NCBI GenBank assembly: GCA_018715545.1
Contig: DVLK01000041.1
Span: 1-11,615 of the forward strand
Reading direction: 5' to 3'
Source of the DNA: Candidatus Caccovivens faecavium
GTDB taxonomy: Bacteria; Bacillota; Clostridia; Christensenellales; UBA1242
DNA length: 11,615 nt
Made by a program: the position numbers and the translations under genes. The notes beneath the pieces are model-generated. The model had not been told where the DNA came from, searched no databases, and saw only the letters and a program-made list of their open reading frames with translations. Below are positions 6,292 to 11,615 of the stretch, piece by piece; position 1 is the first letter of the stretch, and each line of letters starts with the position of its first letter.

Positions 6292-6972
6292 TCAGACACT
6301 TATAAGGTATAGAACTCTATCATACCTAGTTGTTGGAACACTGGTACCGTTGTAAATTATGAGAGTTCCAGCTGGTGGACTGCTTGATGGTAATGTTGTC
6401 GTATAAACAATTCTTTGCGCTAATGTAGCATTATCTGCTTGTAGAGAGTGGTCTGATTCTAACGTATGGTCTGACTCTAGACTGTGTTTTGAGTATGATA
6501 TTCTTTCTAAAAGTTCTCGTATGTCAGTAAATGAAATTGTTCCATTTGTTTGTAATGTTATGAGATATAGTGGCAATTGATAAACCCCTGCCGGTATTTC
6601 AGACAAATCATCTTGCGTAAGTTCGATGATATTTGTATTGCTTTGTGGTGTTACTTTGATTGAGAATGATTGTGGTCTTGCAGATAAATCGAACTCTGCA
6701 TAAACTTTTGCGTATTGAGTTTGTCCTGATGGAATAATGAAATTAAATTGGACTGATGCATCACTAACGCCAAAATAGCCAAATGCTTGTGCTAGCCCTG
6801 GGCCTATAATAATACCTCTATCAATCAATGAAATAGGAAATTTATTCTTTTCGCTTGCTATAACTCCTGGAACACTTTGCGCACAAAAGTTATATATTTT
6901 TGCATCAAAAGTCGGCACTATTTCGTTTTTGCCAGTGACTTTATCGCCTATTCCTTTCAAAATGTAACCCAT
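6292..6972 (-). CDS. Baseplate/tail-tip structural protein with hexapeptide repeats
   Basis: A 226-aa protein with a beta-rich body (residues 30-145) and a helical stretch (about 146-160). Three tandem hexapeptides, HSLESD-HTLESD-HSLQAD, occupy residues 163-180, and a short C-terminal beta segment follows with a proline/serine-rich turn (SSSPP) and YNGTSVPT. Such repeats with a regularly spaced hydrophobic residue are typical of trimeric fibre stalks. It starts by a one-base overlap (TAATG) with the hub gene, with AGGAG nine bases upstream. From order and composition it is a baseplate or appendage component, perhaps a lower-baseplate receptor-binding part. I do not recognise an exact family. 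Confidence 0.7.
   Translation of the reverse strand: MGYILKGIGDKVTGKNEIVPTFDAKIYNFCAQSVPGVIASEKNKFPISLIDRGIIIGPGLAQAFGYFGVSDASVQFNFIIPSGQTQYAKVYAEFDLSARPQSFSIKVTPQSNTNIIELTQDDLSEIPAGVYQLPLYLITLQTNGTISFTDIRELLERISYSKHSLESDHTLESDHSLQADNATLAQRIVYTTTLPSSSPPAGTLIIYNGTSVPTTRYDRVLYLISV
6433..6486 (-). repeat. Three tandem hexapeptide-coding repeats
   Basis: Eighteen-base units encode HSLESD, HTLESD and HSLQAD in a row, followed by a degenerate NATLAQ unit. The two outer ones differ at two amino-acid positions. Likely a short trimeric stalk or hinge. Confidence 0.7.
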
Positions 6973-8045
6973 TATGTCTTTCTCCTATATCTTTTATCGT
7001 TATAAATTTTCATTCTATCAGTAAAATCAATTCTTGTTTTCCCAAAAACACAAGTATAATATGGATCATACATTGTGTATTTAAGTCCTGTGAAGATGGA
7101 TTCATATTCTCTGTCTTTATAAACAATAGTGACTTTATCTCCGTAGTTAAAATTTTTGCAATTTATCATTGTTTGTTTCTTTGCCAATTTGTATAAAATG
7201 CAATGATTGTAAATGTTGCCACATAATTCACTTTCTGCTTTTTCTTGCATTGTGTAGCCTTCCTTGATAGCTTCTGTTTCATCCCAAGAAACATACTTTG
7301 TTTGTGTTGGCAAAATTCTCTTTTCATCATTTAAATCAGAACTTACTTCATTGTTTGACAGCAAATAATATGTTCCCTCTTCAACACCAGACTCTGAATT
7401 ATAAAAAACAACCTTGTTATAGGTTGGCATATCATTATTGTCAAATTCAGGTTTTGACAACTTAATGTTGTCTTTTATCACATATCCTTCTGTTGAATTT
7501 TTTATGATCGTACACACAATTTTGTTGTTCACAAAATCAATTGAAAAATCAAGGTAAATATTATAAGTGTTGAACAACCAGTCTATAAAATCTAGTATGT
7601 TAATTGTATCTTCATCAGTTGTATAGACACAACTGGTATCACTTCCAAATGTTCTTATCTCTAATGGCAATTTTTTCTTTACATCAACGATATTGATAAA
7701 AGCATAATTGAGTATAACTTTTAAACCTTGCACTCCATCGAATTTACAATTTAGTAAATCAGTAAACTTGAAAACATTTATCACTGTATCATTAAAAAGT
7801 TCTTTCATATGCTTAAATGAAATTTTCTTTTCAGTATTGTCTATTGATGTTATCACGCCTAATTCTACAAGCGAACTGCCATCAATTAAAGCAATAATAT
7901 CCCCCTTAAAACCATTTGAAATATTTATTATTGATGCAGTGCTTGTGTTGTTTGAGATTATATCGTAATCAATGGAATAATCCTTTACCACTCCACCATC
8001 TATATATTCGAGATTATTTCTCGCATAAATCCTATAATGAACCAT
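6972..8045 (-). CDS. Tail hub / tail-associated (Tal, gp27-like) baseplate protein
   Basis: A 357-aa protein in the slot after Dit. It has the mixed beta/alpha composition of the gp27-like hub domains that close the tail tube: an N-terminal beta domain (YARNNLEYIDGG, residues 7-18), a central segment with DFIDWLFNTYNIYLDFSID (about 150-170), and a C-terminal part with GDKVTIVYKDREYESIFTG, typical of hub proteins. At 357 residues it matches the conserved N-terminal part only. Long Tal proteins often add a C-terminal peptidase or lysozyme domain for penetrating the wall, and none is seen here. ATG lies one base after the Dit stop, with AAGGA about 11 bases upstream. Confidence 0.75.
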   Translation of the reverse strand: MVHYRIYARNNLEYIDGGVVKDYSIDYDIISNNTSTASIINISNGFKGDIIALIDGSSLVELGVITSIDNTEKKISFKHMKELFNDTVINVFKFTDLLNCKFDGVQGLKVILNYAFINIVDVKKKLPLEIRTFGSDTSCVYTTDEDTINILDFIDWLFNTYNIYLDFSIDFVNNKIVCTIIKNSTEGYVIKDNIKLSKPEFDNNDMPTYNKVVFYNSESGVEEGTYYLLSNNEVSSDLNDEKRILPTQTKYVSWDETEAIKEGYTMQEKAESELCGNIYNHCILYKLAKKQTMINCKNFNYGDKVTIVYKDREYESIFTGLKYTMYDPYYTCVFGKTRIDFTDRMKIYNDKRYRRKT

Positions 8046-8046
8046 C

Positions 8047-8943
8047 TTACACTAGTTCCTTTTGTATAGAATATGATATCGTAACTTTTCCAAAGTCAGT
8101 ATTTGTAGCAGAAAAAACAATTGTAGATTTACCAGATGGAATAGTAATAAAATTTGAATACGAATAGTCTTTTTCGCCAATATAATAAACATCTTCTTTA
8201 ACATAGTTGTCATCAACTTTTGTGTATAGACTTGCTTCCTGCGAATCTGGACTACTGTCTATCAATAAATAACTGTTTTCATTGACAATTAAGTTATATT
8301 TTGCCTGGTCTTTTATCTCTCCGTCTTGAATAACTCTTATAAATGGCGTGTCAGTCACAGCTTCAATTTTAATCACACAACTTGTTGGCAAATTCCCTTC
8401 ATTGTCGATGTCAACCGCAAGATTGTTGCTACCGCCATAAAAATATGGATAATAATAAGGATAGACCAATGGTTCGCCATACCTGTTTAATTCTAAAACG
8501 ATCTTTTTATCCTTTTTCCATCTTGATAAGCACATAAACTTTACTTTGCACTTCAAAAAACCTGTTTTATAGTCAATTTCGCTTTTGTCTATCTCATTTA
8601 TTAAAACTAATTTATACCATTCGCTTTCTAGTGAATAATCAAAACTTATTCCTTCAGTCGAATAATATAATTTTAAAGGTGTTGTTGTGTTTATGTTCCC
8701 CACAAATTCGACAAAATTTGTAAAGTGTTCATAACTAGAAAAGTATAAGTTTCCAGAAATTGTTTGAGTTTGCGTTTCTATTTCTTCTATGAAGCAAGTA
8801 TTCTCGACTTCATAATTAGTTACTTTGGTCTGTATTCCTAACCCACTAGGATCTGCAAAGAAACTGCTATCTTTATCGTAAGGATCTTTTGGTGTTAGAT
8901 TCCATTTCTTGCCTAATGCATTTTCTAACCAAAACTTTCTCAT
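8047..8943 (-). CDS. Distal tail protein (Dit-like)
   Basis: A 298-aa protein placed directly after the tape measure, as Dit is in Bacillota siphoviruses. It starts MRKFWLENALGKKWNLT, close to the usual Dit opening in which the protein describes a segment joining the tail tube. A beta-rich N-terminal ring domain spans about 1-150, and residues about 180-298 form a galectin-like beta sandwich region. Dit hexamers join the tail tube to the hub and baseplate. Its ATG overlaps the tape-measure stop in an ATGA, and a weak GGGTGGT is the only Shine-Dalgarno, so it is probably translated by coupling. Confidence 0.85.
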   Translation of the reverse strand: MRKFWLENALGKKWNLTPKDPYDKDSSFFADPSGLGIQTKVTNYEVENTCFIEEIETQTQTISGNLYFSSYEHFTNFVEFVGNINTTTPLKLYYSTEGISFDYSLESEWYKLVLINEIDKSEIDYKTGFLKCKVKFMCLSRWKKDKKIVLELNRYGEPLVYPYYYPYFYGGSNNLAVDIDNEGNLPTSCVIKIEAVTDTPFIRVIQDGEIKDQAKYNLIVNENSYLLIDSSPDSQEASLYTKVDDNYVKEDVYYIGEKDYSYSNFITIPSGKSTIVFSATNTDFGKVTISYSIQKELV

Positions 8944-10523
8944 ATTTTACCACCCAATTCCCTATTGATTCTTTGCGCCAATATGTCGGCCACAAGTTCT
9001 GCATTTTCTTGACTCATTTCAGTTTCTCCGTATGCATCTATGGTCACATTGACATCTATACTATCTCTATTTGAATTCTCACTTATTTGCGTTGTATTGA
9101 TATCAAAATCATTTTCTAGATCAGAATACGAATCTGTTATTCCTTCCATAATTTTAGCCTGTGAATTCAATTGGTCTGATAACTCGTTGCTTCTACCAGT
9201 GAGAAAGGAAAACAACAATGCCAATGTTAAGATAACTGCTACAACTGCCAATGCTATCGGAATAAGTGGAATACTTGCTGCAGAAACTGCTCCAATACCA
9301 CCTGCCGCCCCATAACTTGCAAGTGTTATTGCTTTTACAACACCTATAATTGCAGTTATGATTGAAATAACTTTTGGCAGAATAACTATCAACATCAATA
9401 GGAATGCTAAAAATTTTTGTGTTCTCGGATCTAAACTTGTAAACCATCCTATAACAGTGGTTAAAATCGGAATTATAGTTTCTATTATAAACTCACTTAA
9501 TGTTTGAAGTAGTGGCAATAGACTTTCGGCAAGTTCTGCTCCAACACTCATAAATTTTGTTTTTATTTCTTCCCAAGTAGTTTGAAGTTCAACTGCCGCT
9601 TGTGCATTTTCTTCTGTTGTTATACCAAGTGCTAGTTGTTGTTCATTTAATTCTTCAATCGTTTCTTGAGATGTTTGCATAACCTCAAGAACCGAAATAG
9701 CGTTATCTCCAAACAACTCATAGGCCAAATTATTCCTCAGGGTAGAGTTCTCTATCTCATTCAGTGCTACTACAACTTCATCATAGATGTCAGACAACTG
9801 CTTTGTATTGCCTTCCAAATCAGTGGTCGAAACTCCCAACCTATTGAGAATATTGAGATATGCTGTGCCTTGGCCTAATGTGATACTATTTAATGCACTC
9901 TTCAAACTATTCAAAGCATTATCATAATTGTTTGCGTCGCCTGTAATCTGTTTATATACATTTCGTTGCAATTGTAATTTTTCAATATTTACTTCTAGTT
10001 CTTTTGAAGATTGCACTAAACTACTCGTTGTTGCAGTGAAAGCAGTCGCAAGTGCAGTGGCAGAAGTGACTAATGTTAAAATAATTTTTGAAAAAGTACT
10101 TGCCGCACTTTGTGCTTTTTGTAATGATGTGGTTACATTATCAAAGCCCTTGGATATGTTATTTATCTTGGTTATTGTCGAACTGTTTGAGGTCTTTTCT
10201 AACTCATTATTGTATTTTTTTAATTCATTCTCAGCTTTTAAAACAGAAAGTTCAACTTTCGCAAATTCTTTTGCAGTCATATCTCCGTTTTGAAATGCCT
10301 TATTCGCTTCTAATTGCTTTTGCCTTAATAAAGCAACCTTTTGTGTGGCAAGACCAACTTCATTCTGAAGATTTTTCATTTTATTGGCCATTGCTTCTGC
10401 ATCATTTGGATCCAGTTTTAATGCTTTATCAAGTTCTCTTACCATAGAGGTGGATTCTCTTATGGAAGAGTTTAGTTTCTTTACTTTTTGGTCTATATCA
10501 TCTAGACTTCTACCGACTTCCAT
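8940..10523 (-). CDS. Tail tape measure protein
   Basis: A 527-aa tape measure. Residues 1-115 form a long coiled coil with the familiar LDKALKLDPNDAEAM and NLQNEVGLATQKVALLRQK segments. A PhageMin_Tail-like core spans about 185-300 (LRNNLAYELFGDNAISVLEV). Hydrophobic helices follow at about 335-360, 371-403 and 418-443, with another near 147-168. It sets tail length, and by the usual 1.5 angstrom per residue the tail would be only about 75-80 nm. A GTG at 10529 opens the frame two codons earlier, but it lies within AGGAGGT (10528-10534); the ATG at 10523 has proper spacing and is taken as the start. TGA is the stop, overlapping the Dit ATG. Confidence 0.92.
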   Translation of the reverse strand: MEVGRSLDDIDQKVKKLNSSIRESTSMVRELDKALKLDPNDAEAMANKMKNLQNEVGLATQKVALLRQKQLEANKAFQNGDMTAKEFAKVELSVLKAENELKKYNNELEKTSNSSTITKINNISKGFDNVTTSLQKAQSAASTFSKIILTLVTSATALATAFTATTSSLVQSSKELEVNIEKLQLQRNVYKQITGDANNYDNALNSLKSALNSITLGQGTAYLNILNRLGVSTTDLEGNTKQLSDIYDEVVVALNEIENSTLRNNLAYELFGDNAISVLEVMQTSQETIEELNEQQLALGITTEENAQAAVELQTTWEEIKTKFMSVGAELAESLLPLLQTLSEFIIETIIPILTTVIGWFTSLDPRTQKFLAFLLMLIVILPKVISIITAIIGVVKAITLASYGAAGGIGAVSAASIPLIPIALAVVAVILTLALLFSFLTGRSNELSDQLNSQAKIMEGITDSYSDLENDFDINTTQISENSNRDSIDVNVTIDAYGETEMSQENAELVADILAQRINRELGGKI

Positions 10524-10527
10524 ACCC

Positions 10528-10534
10528 ACCTCCT
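10528..10534 (-). promoter_or_regulatory. Strong Shine-Dalgarno deciding the tape-measure start
   Basis: A perfect AGGAGGT lies four bases before ATG 10523 and overlaps the TAG stop of the preceding gene. It also contains the GTG at 10529, ruling that out as the start. Confidence 0.85.
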
Positions 10535-10934
10535 ACCTATTTATTTTTGTTTTAAATCTTTCATCAATTCGGTCATCAAGGCCTTTCAAGTTGTGGATTG
10601 CTTTACTAATGAATCTTGTTCCCCTTATAGTGCTTGAACCATAGTTTAAGATGTTTGCAATTTTTTGATAAGGCACGCCTTTTCTATCCTCGCCTTCAAA
10701 TTCTATTGTATATCCATACCAATTGTATCTAACTGTGATTTTGCTTTTGCGAAGAGAGTTTAATAGGCCAAGGGTTTTACCTCTTGGTGTTGTTTCTTGC
10801 AACTGCTGATATAATTTTTCCACTTCTAAATCTATCTGTTCTTGAACACTTTGAATTGCCAAATCTCCAAAGTTGTTTATGCTCTCAAAATACTCATATA
10901 GTTCTTTTGAAACACCATCATTCCAACTCGCCAT
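10533..10934 (-). CDS. HK97 gp10-like head-tail/tail-completion protein
   Basis: A 133-aa protein resembling the HK97 gp10 family of head-tail connector (tail completion) proteins. It has an N-terminal helical segment (about 15-50), then LLNSLRKSKITVRY and a beta strand pair, and the C-terminal YQKIANILNYGSSTIRGTRF, which matches the family pattern of a hydrophobic strand, NYGSS/EYGTS and R-x-F-I. Its place is unusual: the gene normally comes before the major tail protein, but here it sits between the tail chaperones and the tape measure. AGAGG precedes the ATG, which lies one base after the upstream stop. Moderate confidence; a minor tail protein is the alternative. Confidence 0.6.
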   Translation of the reverse strand: MASWNDGVSKELYEYFESINNFGDLAIQSVQEQIDLEVEKLYQQLQETTPRGKTLGLLNSLRKSKITVRYNWYGYTIEFEGEDRKGVPYQKIANILNYGSSTIRGTRFISKAIHNLKGLDDRIDERFKTKINR

Positions 10935-10935
10935 T

Positions 10936-11193
10936 TTAACCTCTTAATTTGCCTTTTAATGTCATTTCAGCAATGGACATTGGTGGTGTGTAGTTTATAT
11001 TCTTGCCTTCAGCTCTTGCTAGTGTTATGGCATCTATTTGTGATGAGTAATTTACTAGATCATAAAAGACATTTAATCCAATATCGGCAATGTTAACTTG
11101 CACGCCCGTTTTAACAGCACAATAGAGCATTTGTGTTGTGAAGTCAGTTTCAATTTGTGGAAAGTTGCTGTTTTGAAAACTTGGTCTTATCTT
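10936..11193 (-). CDS. Tail assembly chaperone, frameshift extension (gpT-like part)
   Basis: An 85-residue extension in the -1 frame relative to the upstream chaperone. It begins with KIRPSFQNSNFPQ after slippage and ends IAEMTLKGKLRG. An internal ATG at 11130 would give only 64 residues and has no Shine-Dalgarno, and the frame is open back through the slippery site. I therefore read it as the T part of a G-T chaperone fusion (lambda G/GT type), made only when the ribosome shifts back one base at 11193. The fusion chaperone normally binds both tail-tube subunits and the tape measure. The stop TAA lies one base before the next ATG. Function follows from family organisation, not from sequence identity. 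Confidence 0.75.
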   Translation of the reverse strand, partial: KIRPSFQNSNFPQIETDFTTQMLYCAVKTGVQVNIADIGLNVFYDLVNYSSQIDAITLARAEGKNINYTPPMSIAEMTLKGKLRG

Positions 11194-11615
11194 TTTTTTT
11201 GAGATATAAACAGAGAGAAGAATTCTAGTAATTCGTTTATTATCTTCGTGTCCGAAACAAAGTATGGCGGAATTGACATAATAAGCTCTGCTATATCCAC
11301 TTTTTCAGGATATATAGCAGTCGCCATAAGTGATGCCAGAAAATTCAAAATAAACTCGCTATCAAAATTGTATTCTTCTATTGTTTCAAGCACCGACTTT
11401 GTTTGCTCTGGTGTCAAAGATTCAATATCATCTACCTTTTCGATTTTCAATTCTCTCAATTTTTCTAGTGTTGCTTGACTAGAATTTTTCTTTGCAAAAC
11501 TGATTATATCGTTCAACAAATCTCTACCGAAATAACTTTTATATAAGATGAAAGTCATTGCGTTGCCACACAATTTGATTTCATCATCATCTGTTTTAAT
11601 TGTTTTTATAAGTCC
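11187..11615 (-). CDS. Tail assembly chaperone (gpG-like), 5' end outside window
   Basis: The frame stays open to the right edge, giving at least 142 residues in this window; a TTG at 11573 is internal, not a real start. The partial N-terminus (IKTDDDEIKLCGNAMTFILY then FGRDLL) matches the opening of Bacillota phage tail assembly chaperones, which share a short beta hairpin followed by a K-x-Y/F-F-G-R-D-L stretch. The rest is helical and acidic, ending at QKKR in a run of A's where the ribosome can shift into the next frame. It would coat the tape measure while the tail tube polymerises. The location just upstream of the tape-measure region supports this. Confidence 0.85.
   Translation of the reverse strand, partial: GLIKTIKTDDDEIKLCGNAMTFILYKSYFGRDLLNDIISFAKKNSSQATLEKLRELKIEKVDDIESLTPEQTKSVLETIEEYNFDSEFILNFLASLMATAIYPEKVDIAELIMSIPPYFVSDTKIINELLEFFSLFISQKKR
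11193..11199 (-). promoter_or_regulatory. Programmed -1 ribosomal frameshift slippery site
   Basis: The minus strand reads C followed by nine A's and G. In the zero frame the codons are CAA AAA AAA AGA TAA, so A-AAA-AAA is a full X-XXY-YYZ heptamer at which both tRNAs can re-pair one base back. After the shift, translation continues AAG ATA AGA and bypasses the TAA ten bases away. No strong downstream stem is visible, only AAGTT/AACTT with an 11-base loop, and no upstream Shine-Dalgarno-like stimulator. Confidence 0.75.

Larger units (their letters stand above)
262..11615 (-). mobile_element. Prophage segment: tail, baseplate, holin and integration modules
   Basis: All recognisable genes are on one strand and follow the tail order of siphoviruses: tail chaperones, tape measure, Dit, hub, baseplate/fibre, holin. 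Two serine recombinases and a terminator end the array. Head, packaging, lysogeny and replication genes are absent and would lie beyond the right edge. The left end of the element must lie at or left of the terminator at 262-297, most likely within bases 1-261 or just outside the window. Nothing seen is clearly broken, so the element may be intact, but no endolysin is present here. The precise attachment site is not defined. Confidence 0.9.

Noticed and set aside
4152..6972. Diversity-generating retroelement variable region in the adhesin genes
   Set aside because: No reverse transcriptase, no template repeat and no C-type lectin-like C-terminus is visible.
9193..9447. Minus-strand 84-codon open frame inside the tape measure
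   Set aside because: It is a different reading frame of the hydrophobic segment of the tape measure, with no Shine-Dalgarno and implausible composition.
9928..10293. Long plus-strand open frame of 121 codons opposite the tape measure
   Set aside because: It lies wholly antisense to a well-supported tape measure gene, has no ribosome-binding site, and its low-complexity Val/Ala/Phe-rich product mirrors the coiled-coil codons. Other plus-strand frames (for example 4769-5071, 10088-10447) are the same kind of shadow.
295..11573. Alternative genetic code or UGA reassignment in a Mollicutes-like host
   Set aside because: UGA is the stop of the tape measure, the 226-aa and the 220-aa genes at sensible gene ends, so code 11 is used.
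1..11615. CRISPR array, tRNA or rRNA genes
   Set aside because: No regularly spaced repeats with unique spacers and no cloverleaf or conserved rRNA segments were found by reading both strands.

Overview
The window is AT-rich (about 30% G+C by eye). It reads as the late-gene end of a tailed prophage (siphovirus type) in a low-G+C Bacillota host, of the gut Clostridia/Bacilli kind. UGA ends at least three of the genes (tape measure, 226-aa and 220-aa proteins), so the standard bacterial code applies. Every convincing gene lies on the minus strand, so the operon is read from the right edge towards the left.

In transcription order: a tail assembly chaperone pair (11615-10936) that appears to be joined by a programmed -1 ribosomal frameshift on a run of nine A's; an HK97 gp10-like head-tail/tail-completion protein (10934-10533); a short tape measure protein (10523-8940); a Dit-like distal tail protein (8943-8047); a Tal/gp27-like baseplate hub (8045-6972); two small virion/baseplate proteins (6972-6292 and 6284-5622); and a modular fibre or adhesin with an N-terminal domain resembling upper-baseplate proteins, an alanine-rich coiled coil and a chitin-binding-like module (5612-4152). 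Next come a small one-helix membrane protein (4140-3838) and a three-helix holin (3835-3503). No endolysin follows the holin. Instead there is a 46-aa SHOCT-like peptide (3510-3370) and two tandem, overlapping large serine recombinases (3307-1847 and 1878-295). A strong rho-independent terminator (297-262) begins at the last stop codon.

The genes are packed with 1-11 base gaps or short overlaps, and most have a clear Shine-Dalgarno sequence. The one longer gap (62 bases, 3308-3369) precedes the first recombinase. The structural genes build the tail and baseplate, the holin permeabilises the membrane, and the recombinases would integrate and excise the element. Recombinases at the distal end of, and co-directional with, the late operon, with no endolysin between, is the most unusual architectural point.

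Bases 1-261 hold no gene. They contain a bidirectional hairpin terminator (94-125), a compact 45-bp site made of a perfect 7-2-7 palindrome framed by direct repeats (37-81), and a cluster of TTTGATT/AATCAAA motifs (141-212). This is the expected place for the prophage boundary and attachment site, but the exact junction cannot be defined from this sequence alone.
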